A stretch of 64,000 nt of DNA, from the NCBI GenBank assembly GCA_964059195.1, contig CAXKWD010000006.1, positions 15,058,530 to 15,122,529 on the forward strand. Direction: 5' to 3'. The translations under genes and the position numbers were made by a program. Below, piece after piece: positions 1 to 9,572 of this stretch (positions are counted from its first letter, which is position 1; the number at the start of each line of letters is the position of its first letter). The DNA comes from Ectobius pallidus (lineage: Eukaryota; Arthropoda; Insecta; Blattodea; Ectobiidae). A model generated the notes under the pieces. The model did no database searches. It was not told the origin of the DNA and saw only the letters and a program-made list of their open reading frames with translations.

Positions 1-193
1 AGCATTTCTTCAACTGGTCTCCAGTTCTTTTGGTGGTGTTGCCTATAGCACAAAAGGACTGGCTAATTTCTGCCCATGCTGCCTTCTTCTTTTTCATGCA
101 GATGCCGTCTGTTTTTTTATTCTCCACCACATCCTTATATTTCTTGACTAACTCCAACAATACCTCCCTTTCATAATCCGTCATCGGTGGCAT
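1..193 (-). CDS. Myb/SANT-like DNA-binding domain protein, N-terminal part
   Basis: The reverse strand opens with ATG (191-193) and stays open to the window edge for 64 codons. The protein starts MPPMTDYEREVLLELV, followed by a KKYKDVVENKKTDG stretch, a KKKKAAWAEI helix and a TKRTGDQLKK helix. This is the pattern of the Myb/SANT-like domain (Myb_DNA-bind_5 type) found in MSANTD or zeste-like regulators and in the accessory protein of Harbinger transposons. The domain binds DNA through its helical repeats, so the product is probably nuclear. The rest lies outside the window, so I cannot tell a host gene from a transposon accessory gene. The domain call is firm, the role is not. Confidence 0.75.
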   Translation of the reverse strand, partial: MPPMTDYEREVLLELVKKYKDVVENKKTDGICMKKKKAAWAEISQSFCAIGNTTKRTGDQLKKC

Positions 194-698
194 CTTGGAG
201 ACTTCCATGATTTTGTTTCAAAGAAAATTTTACAAGAGAACAGCTGATAACACAATGCTATTATGCATACGCAAAATGGCTGAGTGTGATGCGCAAATCG
301 ATGTTATTTTGTTCGAGATGTGCCCACCGCCTCCTAGACGTACAGCAATTTCAACAGTTTGTACACATAATTCATTTAAAAGGCAGTGGATCCGATTGCC
401 AACATTACAACAACATCATCAAATCTCGACTTTCCATAGTCATGGTCAAAGTCTCGCAACTAACGTCTATGAATTCGACTTAACCAAAGTTAAACTTTGC
501 TATGAAAGTCTACTTTAGGAAGTCGTCTTCCAAAGTCGCGTTCTTGAATACGAGCCTAAGAGGGAGAACAGAATACTGGGTAATCTTCTAGTTGAGCGTA
601 AGTCATAATGACGATGGTCATTACCCAATATTGTCATGTATTTTATTTATTTATTTATTTTAAAATTTAAAGTTAATGAAATTAAAATATTTTCTTAC
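194..698. other. Intergenic, no gene seen
   Basis: Sequence upstream of the Myb/SANT start and downstream of the THAP fragment. The open frames here use non-ATG starts and show no domain. A short ATTT run lies at 640-662. Confidence 0.5.
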
Positions 699-897
699 CA
701 GTTGGTTTCAAAATTCTTGGCCTCTTAACTTCAATACCAAGTACGCCTAATGAAGATCTATAATCCAATTCAAAGTCTTTCTCTTTGAAGTGCAGTGAAC
801 ATATCCTGCTTGTATTAGGATTAAAATGATCCTGTCTTTTATACTCAACTATCCATCCTTTTCTGACATGATCTTTCTTCGGGAAAAGAAAGAAACA
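699..897 (-). pseudogene. THAP zinc-finger exon fragment
   Basis: Read on the minus strand, one frame gives the middle and C-terminal part of a THAP domain: an FPKKDHVRKGW stretch, then SRICSLHF (the Cys and His ligands with the typical spacing) and a final basic VKRPRILKP segment. It ends at a good splice donor (CTG followed by GTAAG). The first Cys pair and the initiator Met are missing: the frame meets a stop about 6 bp upstream of the recognisable part and there is no clear acceptor. THAP domains bind DNA in host regulators and P-type transposases. This is either one exon of a spliced gene or a broken copy; I favour a fragment. Confidence 0.6.
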
Positions 898-976
898 TTT
901 TCATTCTTCCTTTTATCATAAAAACTGTTTCAAATTGCAAAAGCACATCTTTGTCCCGTCATTGTTTTTAAATGGA

Positions 977-1334
977 CTAGCAATAAGTGGGAAACGAGAA
1001 GAACGGTTTCTGTTCAGTGTGAGTGACCAGATGTGTGTTCAGATGCACTCTCTGGGCAAATTTGTTACAGACATCACACGAAAATGATTTCTGTCCAGTG
1101 TGAGTGAACAGATGTAATTTGAGACTCCTCCTCTGGGCAAATTTCTTGTTACATATATCACATGAAAATGATTTCTGTCCAGTGTGAGTGAGCAGATGTG
1201 TTGAGATTCCCTCTCTGGCCAAATTTCTTGAAACAGACATCACACAAGAACGGTTTCTGTTCAGTGTGAATGACCAGATGTGTGTTCAGATACCATCTCT
1301 GGGTAAATTTCTTGTTACAGACATCACATGAAAA
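977..1334 (-). pseudogene. Broken 3' end of the zinc-finger array (about four more fingers)
   Basis: Immediately after the TAA at 1335-1337 the same frame continues with two more fingers. In the second of these (about 1200) a two-base deletion in the AACACACAT repeat shifts the frame, which then runs to a stop at 977. In the last finger one of the paired Lys codons is also missing. These lesions are what I would expect of a tail freed from selection after the stop arose. Confidence 0.75.
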
Positions 1335-2891
1335 TTATTTCTGTTCAGTGTGAGTGAGTTGATGAGTGTTGAGATTCCCTCTATAGGCAAATTTCTTGTT
1401 ACAGACATCACACGAAAATTTCTCTCCAGTATGAGTGAACAGATGTTTCTTGAGATTCCCTCTATCGGCAAATTTTTTGTTACAGACATCACACGAAAAT
1501 GGTTTCTGTCCAGTGTGAGTGAGCAGATGTGTGTTCAGATGCACTCTCTGGGCAAATTTCTTGTTACAGACATCACACGCAAATGATTTCTGTCCAGTAT
1601 GAGTGAGCAGATGTAATTTGAGACTCCCTTTCCGGGTTAATTTCTTGTTACAGACATCACACGAAAACGGTTTCTGTTTAGTGTGAGTGACCAGATGTGT
1701 GTTCAGATGTACTCTCTGGGCAAATTTCTTGTTACAGACATCACACAGAAATGATTTCTGTCCAGCGTGAGTGAGCAGATGTAATTTGAGACTCCTTTCC
1801 TGGGCAAATTTTTTGTTACAAAGATCACATGAAAATGATTTCTGTCCAGTGTGAGCGAGCAGATGTGTGTTGAGATTCCCTCTCTGGCCAAATTTCTTGT
1901 AACAGACATCACACGAAAACGGTTTCTGTTCAGTGTGAATGACCAGATGTGTGTTCAGGTACTTTCTCTGGGTAAATTTCTTGTTACAGACATTACATGA
2001 AAATGATTTCTGTCCAGTGTGAGTGAACTGATGTGAATTGAGATTCCCTCTACGGGTAAATTTCTTGTTACAGACATCACACGAAAATTTCTCTCCAGTA
2101 TGAGTGAGCAGATGAGTGTTAAGATTCCTTCTATGGGCAAATTTCTTGTTACAGACATCACACGAAAATGGTTTCTGTCCAGTATGAGAGAATAGATGTG
2201 TGCTGAGATTCCCTCTACGGGTAAATTTCTTGTTACAGGTATCACACGCAAATGATTTCTGTCCAGTGTGAGTGAGCAGATGTAATTTGAGACTCCCTCT
2301 CTGGGTAAATTTCTTGTTACAGACATCACACGAAAACGGTTTCTGTTGAGTGTGAGTGACCAGATGTGTGTTCAGATGCACTTTCTGAGCAAAATTCTTG
2401 TTACAGACATCACACGAAAATACTTTCTGTCCAGTGTGAGTTAGCAGATGTGTCTTGAGGTGCCCTTTTAGGGTAAATTTCTTGTTACAGACATCACACG
2501 AAAATGCCTTCCAACCAGTGTGAGTGAGCAGATGTACTTTGAGATAGCTTTTCCGGGCAAATTTCTTGCTACATGTATCACACGAGAAATGACTGTCTCG
2601 AGTCTGAGTACAGTGTTTACTGTTTCTAGCCGAGGATATGGTTGTACATACAGCAGGTGATTGTGATTGCATTAGCTGAACCTCTTCTTTATTATTCCTT
2701 CCAGAAATTCCTGAAACTTGCGCCAACTTGTGAATGGTGCTGCATGCTGTGGAATCTGTATTCTCACGTTTTATTACGTTTGACTGTATCGTGTCAAATA
2801 TAATAGGTACAGGTTCACACTTTGGTTGTGTTGGAGAAATCTCCTCCTTAATTTCAATCTTAATAACCTCAGACTTCAGTGAAGATTCCAT
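1335..2891 (-). CDS. C2H2 zinc-finger protein with 15 fingers
   Basis: A 518-residue protein starting at ATG 2889-2891, just after a splice acceptor-like tract (TGTGTGTGATACAG), so upstream exons are likely. The first 100 residues are acidic and carry KIEIKEEIS-like motifs but no ZAD or BTB domain. Fifteen tandem C2H2 fingers follow, with the repeat SCDVCNKKFxxRxxLxxHLLTH and TGQKxF linkers, so the product is probably a nuclear DNA-binding regulator. The frame ends right after a linker (HTEQK) at a TAA that replaces the usual Pro/Ser codon. Further fingers continue in the same frame beyond the stop, and then in another frame, down to 977. The array looks truncated by mutation unless readthrough occurs. 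Finger-to-finger identity is high, as expected of a recently expanded array. Confidence 0.85.
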   Translation of the reverse strand: MESSLKSEVIKIEIKEEISPTQPKCEPVPIIFDTIQSNVIKRENTDSTACSTIHKLAQVSGISGRNNKEEVQLMQSQSPAVCTTISSARNSKHCTQTRDSHFSCDTCSKKFARKSYLKVHLLTHTGWKAFSCDVCNKKFTLKGHLKTHLLTHTGQKVFSCDVCNKNFAQKVHLNTHLVTHTQQKPFSCDVCNKKFTQRGSLKLHLLTHTGQKSFACDTCNKKFTRRGNLSTHLFSHTGQKPFSCDVCNKKFAHRRNLNTHLLTHTGEKFSCDVCNKKFTRRGNLNSHQFTHTGQKSFSCNVCNKKFTQRKYLNTHLVIHTEQKPFSCDVCYKKFGQRGNLNTHLLAHTGQKSFSCDLCNKKFAQERSLKLHLLTHAGQKSFLCDVCNKKFAQRVHLNTHLVTHTKQKPFSCDVCNKKLTRKGSLKLHLLTHTGQKSFACDVCNKKFAQRVHLNTHLLTHTGQKPFSCDVCNKKFADRGNLKKHLFTHTGEKFSCDVCNKKFAYRGNLNTHQLTHTEQK

Positions 2892-3054
2892 TCTGTATCA
2901 CACACACAGAAGTTGCAGCTGAACTCTGGTAATTGAGCGAAGACCTTCTCAAAGTCACAATTTGCAACTGACTGGCTTTGCTTGCCATCGAGTAGCCGTG
3001 ATTGGCGCCATATGCGGCTACCACAGCCAGAGCAATTTCTTCTTCTTCTTCAAT

Positions 3055-3219
3055 AATTAAGGAATCTCGCACAATGTGCATTATCTTAACCTAAGACTTA
3101 ACCTACCCAGTCCTGAACCCGGGAAAGGGATTTTTCACTACTGAAAAATCCCCGACCCGGCCGGGAATCGAACCGGGAGTGGAAGGCAGGCGCGCTACCC
3201 ACTCACCCACGGCGACGGA
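3055..3219 (-). mobile_element. tRNA-derived SINE with target duplication
   Basis: The reverse strand reads like a tRNA: an A-box-like GTGGGTGAGTGGGTAGC, then CTGCCTTCCACTCCC resembling the anticodon arm of tRNA-Gly(TCC), then a B box GGTTCGATTCC. A perfect-looking hairpin (GGATTTTTC/GAAAAATCC) follows, then an unrelated tail with two TAGGTTAAG-like repeats. The segment is flanked by the 16-bp direct repeat CTTCTTCTTCTTCAAT (3039-3054 and 3220-3235), which I take as the target duplication. The A box is poor and there is no mature 3' acceptor, so it is not a functional tRNA gene. Confidence 0.7.
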
Positions 3220-3294
3220 CTTCTTCTTCTTCAATGTAATAATAATAAAGTGAGGAAGGTGCACTCAAGCTGAGCATTACTACAGAGCACACGG

Positions 3295-5117
3295 CTATTC
3301 TTTGCTGTAGTCACTTATAGACTTAGTCCTTTTAGAGCACTTCGTAATGTGATATGTATCACATCTCTGCTTGCATAGCATACATATACATTCTGTGGTG
3401 GGCTTGTGAAATTTTGTGTTCTGGCAGATTTTATGATGAAATCCGTGAATCGTCAGCCTGGTGGTAACATGTCTTTGCTCTTGACACTCCCTTGTCCATG
3501 TCCTGTCTAACACTGCGCTTGTACTATAGAACTCCTGATCTATCTCTTCTCGTTTTCTGTCTCTACACTTCACTAGATTTTGGTAGGGGTCTGTAGAGGG
3601 TAGTAAGTGTTGAAGGCGTATGTCTTCCACGAAGTAGGACTCTCTCATCAGTATGTATACAAGTCTAGCTGGCGTTGCTTTGCTCACTCCCATTACTTTC
3701 CTCATGTAGCATACTTTAACTTTTTCTATTCTGGTTAGGTCACTTAATGTAAATTTTTCCCAGATGACGTCTACTCCATATGTGGCAATTGGTGCTATGG
3801 TTGTGTTAAATAGTGACATTGCTGTACTGATGGATAGCTTGGTTATATGCTTGATGTTATAGATGGCTCTGATGGCTGCTGCTGATCTTTCTTGAATATG
3901 GACACTGAAGGACGACGCTGTTGTTTGCAGAGTGACTCCAAGATATCTAACTTTATTTACTATCTCCAGAGGGTTTCCTGATAGTTCTATGTTTTCGCCA
4001 GCCGCTAGTCTTCCACCTTTCCTGAATGCCATCTGTACGGTTTTCTCTTTGTTCACTGTGAGATGATTTTCCATGGCCCATTTCTCTAACTCGCCTATTG
4101 CTTCCTGAACTTCTGTTTTGCTTGAAGATCCGACTACCATGTCATTTGCATACAAGACTAATGTTACCTTTGAGCCGGCTTTTATTATTTTCGTGATGTC
4201 TGACGTGTATAAACTGAATAATGTGGGACTTATTGGATCGCCCTGGAGAACACCGTTCGTTTGTTTCACTTTCCTTGAGGTAGTCACATTGTTATTTATT
4301 TGGATGAAATTATATTTGAGAGAATCTTCTATTATTTTTGTCAAAGTATGTTCGTTTCCTATCATTTCCTTGAGTTTTTCCACCAGTCTCTCTCTGCTTA
4401 TCAAATCGAAGGCCTTCCTAAAGTCGACGAAAACTGCATAGAATTTTCCTCTTGGGCATGTCAGGGCATCATCTATTTGATTTAGAAGATATGAAATTGC
4501 TTGCAGTGTGCTTCTCTCTTTCCTGAAGCCAAACTGGCATTCTGGAATGAATTGGTCAGTTATATTCAAAAGCCTCTCATTCAGGATCTTTGTAAAGATT
4601 TTGAATATATTATTTTCTAATACTACACCTCTGTACGAGTCCGGGTTTGATTCGTCTCCTTTTCCCTTATACAATATTTTCATTGTGGCTGTTCTCCAGC
4701 TTTCGGGTATTTTCCCCTGTTCAATGCACTTGTTCATTAGATCTGTCCAGAAATCCTTCAGTATATCTATGGATTCTTTCAGGTGTTCTATGTAGATACT
4801 ATCAGGTCCTGCAGCTTTCTTGTTTTTTCCTTGTTGTATTGCCCTCTTTACTTCTGTCCTGGTTATTGGGTTTTGTATGTGGTTGTGTTCTGTTGGTGTA
4901 GTATCGTACGCCTCCTCTTTCTTTTGTTGATTTAGTATTTTCGTGAAATGATTTTCCCATGGCTGCATAGTGATTTCTCCTGTTGTGGGCGAGACTCTTT
5001 TTTTCAGTGCAATATATGGATTAGCCTTTGCGTCTTCTGCTAGTTTCCTGGCCTCCTTTTCTAAGTGTTCTGCTCTCTTTTCTTTAAGTAGTTGTTTGTA
5101 CTTCTTTCTCTTCTCTG
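3295..5117 (-). CDS. LINE A ORF2, reverse transcriptase part
   Basis: Open on the minus strand from 5117 to the stop at 3295. Motifs in order: KKAAGPDSI (start of RT), YRGVVL, QFGFRKERST, VFVDFRKAFD (first catalytic Asp), LQGDPISPTLF, then LYANDMVV where YADD is expected, and KVRYLGVTL. The C-terminus has a CxxC-x8-HxxxC knuckle (CMLCKQRCDTYHITKC). RT copies the element RNA at the target site. The first Asp of the catalytic pair is Asn here, which should abolish activity. The coding frame runs into the endonuclease part once the inserted element is set aside. Confidence 0.9.
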
Positions 5118-7104
5118 CCCACGCAGCACGATATGTATAATATACGTATATTTTAGAGCTACATATATATCTTACGATTGGTCAAAGTCAAAACGTAAAT
5201 TATACGTATATTTTATGTCCAATATATACATGTATAAAAACTGTTGTAATTTAATCCTGCTTTATATTTATAATATATCAAAATTAAAGTTACTGTTACA
5301 TAAGTAAGATTAAATATAAAACAAAATCGATTTGATTGTTCATTTGTAACATCAAATTTACATACCAACTATACGTAAATTTTACGTCTAGAATTGGACA
5401 TTGTAAACACCGGTTTATTGTGTTTTACTCTAGTAAATCGATTTGGTTAAATTAAGGGAACGCAATAAAATTTACTCACGCTAATCAGAAATTAATTTAA
5501 AAAATGGTTTAAAATGATTACATCCGTACACATATTTTTATAACTGGCGGCCATCTTGTCTGTGACGTCAGCAATGTAGATCTCCTGGTTCATGGCTGAC
5601 TGTTGGGTGCTTGTGTGGCGTATAAGGTTCTCTTTTATAGTGTTTTATTAACAAGAAATTGTGTGTGGAGAGAATTGCACTGCTCTGTTGCAACTACTCC
5701 CTATGTATATAACATAGAAACGAAGAATAAATGTACATGTGTGTGTATTTAAAGATGACGAAATATTACGCAACGTGCAGTGAATACCCTAGAATACGTT
5801 TCCTAATGTAGGCCTACCTGAATGTTTGTGAAGATCTGGTCCTTCATGTAGAAGATTAAATGAGGCAGAAGAAAAACATTTACACAGAAAGCAGTACTGG
5901 CAAGTCCCTGTGCAAGATTTGTTTCACACACATAAATAGGCCTATCATAACCTCAACGACTTGCAAACTGATTTATAATACAGATGCTGTGGTAATTAGC
6001 TCTGATCATAATAATTTACGATAACGCTGCTAAAGTATTTCTTAATTGTTTCAGGAATTCACAATGCCTAGGTGCTGTAGTGTTGCTGGCTGTAAAAGTA
6101 ACTACAAGTCACAACATGAAAGTGTTAGTACATTTTCTTTACCAAAAGACGAAGAACTTAAGAAGACATGGCATAGAAAGATTCCTACAAACTTTACAGG
6201 GGTAAGCAAGCCTGTTATTTGTGTGAAGTATTTTCCTGAAGAGAGTGTGATAAGAACAGAGACATTTGTAGTTAACGGTGAAATAAAAACATTTCCTAGA
6301 ACTTGCCCTAAACTGAAACTTTGTGCAGTACCATCAACATTTCCTAATCTGCCTGAGTACTTGTCAAGACCAGGTCCATCATGCAGAAGATTAATTGATG
6401 CAGAAGAAGAAAATTTAAACCAAGCAGTTGCAGAAAGCTTAAAAGAACTTAAAAGTTATGCTGAATGACAAGCTCTGCATTGTTTGGAAGATGTGATGCA
6501 GTACTTCCTAAGTGTAACAGAAGGACTTAAAGGGCAGTGGATTAGCATAATGGCAGTAGAAAGGCTAGTGCTGTGCTTAATGGATGTTAATGATGATGTT
6601 CCGAAGATTCTTGGTTCAGTGTGTATTATGAGCGATCTCAGTGTTTTGCTTACAATAAATAATTGCAAAATACCTCTCAGCAAGAAGTCCCAAAAAACTG
6701 CAAGATAGTAAGCACAAAAAGTGTTCTTGATGACATTTTTAGTTATTGATATCTCATGTATTGATAGTATATGTGAAATGTATGTGAGCAGTGTACATTT
6801 ATGAACCAAAGGCCCTCTATAGGCTACATAAATTATATATAAAATATACGTTTGATAGATCATCTTGACATATTTTTTACGTATAGATATTGTACATCAA
6901 TAGTATGTATGCGATTGTTCGTATAATTGATTTATATTATATGTCTGTATTGACATGAATAGACGTACGATATACATCAAAAAGTGGGACATTTGAGCTT
7001 ATATTATACGTAGATTTTATTTAACCAATATGTGTGGTATACATTAACTAGATCTAGGGATAACGCAATTTTTACATATATTTTACGTATGTGTGCTGAG
7101 TGGG
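5118..7104 (+). mobile_element. DNA transposon with CCCAC-GCAGCAC inverted repeats, carrying a THAP gene
   Basis: The left end CCCACGCAGCACGATATG and the reverse complement of the right end, CCCACTCAGCACACATACG, form inverted repeats. The element is flanked by TG on both sides (5116-5117, 7105-7106), and removal of one TG plus the element restores LINE A ORF2 in frame. Both ends carry repeated subterminal motifs of the form TACGTAwATTTTA (near 5140, 5205, 5375, 6870, 7010 and 7080). The interior encodes one THAP domain but no transposase core, so it is non-autonomous. A two-base duplication does not fit P elements (8 bp). The superfamily is unresolved. Confidence 0.8.
6064..6468 (+). CDS. THAP-domain protein of the inserted element
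   Basis: 134 residues starting MPRCCSVAGCKSNY, the classic THAP opening with the first Cys pair. Next come the FSLPKDEELKKTWHRKI core with the invariant Trp, VICVKYFPEE where CxxHF is usual (the zinc-binding His is replaced by Tyr), and a PNLPEYLSRPGP tail. I chose ATG 6064 because a splice acceptor (TTGTTTCAG) lies just before it and THAP proteins begin MPxxC. THAP fingers of P-type transposases bind element ends, and the iterated subterminal motifs here would be natural sites. Loss of the His ligand may impair folding. The remaining downstream frame (6484-6708) has no recognisable domain. A diverged copy of the tail region lies upstream at about 5813-5880. Confidence 0.75.
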   Translation: MPRCCSVAGCKSNYKSQHESVSTFSLPKDEELKKTWHRKIPTNFTGVSKPVICVKYFPEESVIRTETFVVNGEIKTFPRTCPKLKLCAVPSTFPNLPEYLSRPGPSCRRLIDAEEENLNQAVAESLKELKSYAE

Positions 7105-7106
7105 TG

Positions 7107-8040
7107 CATAATATTGTAGATCTGTCTGTTGTTTGTGAGTTTTTGCCTTGTAGAGAGCTTGCAGTGTTTCCTTCCTCTCCCTGTAGCAGGCCTTATCGAA
7201 CCATATTTGAGCGTGTCTGCTCCTACTAGTCTTGACCGCTCCTTGCATTAGTGTTGTGGTTATATCTAACGCCTCGTTGATATTTCCCTTGCCTATCAAT
7301 TCAGTTGCTTTCTTTAGCTCTTTGCCATTTTGTTTTAGAAATTCTATATCTAATTTTCTCGATACTTTGATTTTCATCTCTGTGTTACTTATTGCATTTT
7401 CGACGGTAAAATTTGTTTCTATTGGTATGTGCTTTCTTATTGGGGCTGCCCCTGAAGACCAAAGCCCATCTTGGTTTATCATCTTTATCTGGTTTCCTCT
7501 GTAAAACACGAGGTCTATTGAGCTGGTTCCGTTTGGTGCAATGTATGTTGGTTCATCTCTTTTGTTTGCTAGTCTAAAACCTTCTTCTTGTAGAGTTTCA
7601 AGGAGTAGTTCCATTTTTATGTTAGGTTTGTCAATTCGTGAGTTAAAGTCTCCGGCGAATATTACATTGTTGTCATTCCTAGTTTGTTCAATGGCCTTTG
7701 ACACTATTTCTATTGTGTTTTCTGTTGGTAGCCCTGGTGGAATATATGTCCCTATCAAGGTGATTGATGTAGTTTTAGCTATCACTGAGTTTTCCTCCTT
7801 TTGCACTTCCTTCAGCTCACCTAGTGTTTCTCTAAGAAAACACGAGACTCCTCCTGTCGGTCTTCCTGCTGTTGGAGTTGCATACGTTTGTATTGCGTGG
7901 AATCCTTGTAGTTCTAGTGGTTCTGTTAGGAATGTCTCGGTCAGTATTATTGCATCGAGTTTTTCTATTATCATTTGTGGTACATATGGTAGCGCGTTCT
8001 TTATTCCTTCAATATTCCATAGTAATACTTTTATTGTCTT
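7107..8040 (-). CDS. LINE A ORF2, apurinic-type endonuclease part
   Basis: The minus-strand frame begins with LLWNIEGIKNAL (start of the EN fold) and continues with LDAIILTETFL, GGVSCFLRE, LIGTYIPPG, VIFAGDFNSRID (catalytic GDFN) and SSIDLVFYRG, ending in a basic linker interrupted at 7107. The endonuclease nicks target DNA to prime reverse transcription. No ATG lies in frame upstream of the EN fold; the frame overlaps the ORF1 stop, so translation probably restarts or shifts from ORF1. The first in-frame ATG (7974) is inside the domain and is unlikely to be the real start. Confidence 0.85.
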
Positions 8041-8611
8041 ATTCGAGGGAGCCTCCTTCCTCTTGTCCTCTTTGGGAGCATCTTCGAAAAAATTTGAATC
8101 TTCTTACTAATACTCCGGTTGGCCAAAACTCTGGGTTTTCCGTATCTGTCAGGTTTCTGAAAGGGATTCCGACTTTGAAAGCTTTGTTACTACCTCTGGT
8201 TCCGAGTTCTTCGCATATAATTTCCCCTTCAATTCCATTTTTGTTCAAGAAGCTGGTCATCGTTTCTCTTGTAGTGCTCTGCTTCAGTCTGCCTACGTAG
8301 AGCCAGGCTGTCTTTTCCCCAGCTTGTAGGTCTTCATCTTTCTTCGAACCGATCAATACATTAGGTTTTGATATCTGTTGCTGTCTTCTCCCCCCTCTTC
8401 TTACTACTTCAGTCCAAGTATCGGGGCCTGGTTCTTCTTCATTGTATTCCATTTCTCTTCTCCTGCCTGCATTTCCTTCAGGTGTTCTATGTTGTGTGTG
8501 CACATTCTCCTTATTGTGTGTTTCTTCCTCTTCCCCCCCGTTGGTATCTGTTGGTCTTGTTCTTTCTTTTGTGTTTTCCTGCACCTGTATTCCTGGCCTT
8601 TCTTTGCCTAG
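8039..8611 (-). CDS. LINE A ORF1, C-terminal part
   Basis: Open from the Polinton junction to a TAA at 8039. The N-terminal part is charged (Glu/Lys/Thr-rich). The C-terminal domain AWLYVGRLKQSTTRETMTSF, then KAFKVGIPF and FWPTGVLVRRFKFF, matches the RRM-like nucleic-acid-binding region that I recognise from ORF1 proteins of insect LINEs. It would coat the element RNA. The true N-terminus lies across the Polinton at 25291-25359 and beyond. No in-frame ATG is present in this piece. Confidence 0.75.
   Translation of the reverse strand, partial: LGKERPGIQVQENTKERTRPTDTNGGEEEETHNKENVHTQHRTPEGNAGRRREMEYNEEEPGPDTWTEVVRRGGRRQQQISKPNVLIGSKKDEDLQAGEKTAWLYVGRLKQSTTRETMTSFLNKNGIEGEIICEELGTRGSNKAFKVGIPFRNLTDTENPEFWPTGVLVRRFKFFRRCSQRGQEEGGSLE
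8602..8610 (+). repeat. Left flanking direct repeat of the Polinton
   Basis: CTTTGCCTA, repeated at 25291-25299 just outside the right end. It is a candidate target-site duplication; joining the flanks across one copy restores the LINE A ORF1 frame. Confidence 0.65.
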
Positions 8612-8612
8612 T

Positions 8613-9572
8613 AGTAACAGTGGGCGGATAAACTAAAATGGCGGATTCCGACGCCGCCCCCGACGCTGCCCTTTGTACCGGCGACGCCATGACGTCATGG
8701 GTGTCATATGAAAGCGCGCGTTGTGCCCTATCGTCCTATGGTGTTCCGACGTCTCCGACGCCGCCCCGACGCCCTAGTTGTGCCCTTTTGGCAAATGACG
8801 TCATGGGTGTCTTATGAAAGCGTGAGATGTGTCCTTTCGTCCTATGGTGGTCGCATATCTCCAGGACGTGTAGTTAAGCCCCAATCGTAATAGTTGCGCA
8901 ATCAGGGAGCGATACTGCAAGAGTGGACTAAGGAGCTGAATGCAAAAGCGATCCAAGTCGACGCCACCCCGACGCCTGAGTTGTGCCCTTTGGAACATGA
9001 CGTTATGGGTATTGTTTGAAAGCCTGCGATGCGCCTGTTCACCCTATGGTGTTCCCATGTCTCCAGGACATGTAGTTAAGCCCCTATCTAAAAAAAACCT
9101 TTGAGTAACGCCTTTTGATCCGGGAGCGGAATGCAAAAGCGACGCCTGAGTTGTGCCCTAGTGTCATGGGTGTCGTTTGAAAGCGCGCGATGTGCCTATT
9201 CGTCCTACGGTATGATATATGCTCCAGGACATGTAGTTAAGCCCCAATCGTAATAAAGGTGCTACGCAATCCGGGAGCGGTACTGCGACAGTGGGGGAGC
9301 TGAATGCAAAAGCGATGTGCCTTTAGGACCAAGGAGTCGTCGTCATGGTATTCTTTAAACACTCCTCTTGATAATACGATACTCTTTCGTCATAAGGACC
9401 CATGTAATTATGACCTTAGGACCAAAGACTCGTCATTGTACGAGGAAGATACGCACATTTGTACACTATGTATGGTGTTCCCTATTCGTAACGACCCTGT
9501 AATTACGCCCTCCAACATTTAGTCAACCCTTAGGAAGAAAAATGCACAGAGTTGTGTTATGCAAATAGTACG
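8613..9572 (+). repeat. Polinton left terminal inverted repeat
   Basis: Matches the reverse complement of 24349-25289 through the GTTATGCAAATAG motif at its inner edge. Inside it a unit containing GTCATGGGTGTC, GAAAGCGCGCG, a CCTATGGTG tail and TAGTTAAGCCCC recurs about four times (near 8694, 8800, 9003 and 9165) with CG-rich spacers. The frames inside (for example 8708-8890) are products of these repeats and are not genes. Confidence 0.9.

Larger units (their letters stand above)
3236..8612 (-). mobile_element. LINE A: APE-type non-LTR retrotransposon, minus strand
   Basis: The order on the minus strand is ORF1 (8611 to 8039), endonuclease (8040 to 7107), then RT and a C-terminal zinc knuckle (5117 to 3295). 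It is split by the THAP element at 5118-7104. Its ORF1 also continues on the far side of the Polinton at 25291-25359. The 3' end lies near 3236 in an (ATT)n/(GAA)n-rich stretch. The absence of other stops suggests a young copy. I do not assign a clade; a C-terminal CCHC knuckle occurs in several APE-type clades. Confidence 0.85.

Noticed and set aside
195..518. 107-codon plus-strand frame upstream of the Myb/SANT start
   Set aside because: It starts with TTG and has no domain; the opposite side of a regulatory or intergenic stretch explains it better.
3108..3219. Functional tRNA-Gly gene
   Set aside because: The A box is degenerate, the acceptor stem is absent, and a target duplication shows it is a SINE.
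8368..8636. Several Phe/Ser-rich plus-strand frames over LINE A ORF1
   Set aside because: They are antisense shadows of the ORF1 coding strand.
8708..8890. Arg/Pro-rich frames within both Polinton terminal repeats
   Set aside because: Produced by the CG-rich repeat unit; they are not conserved between the two TIRs as proteins.
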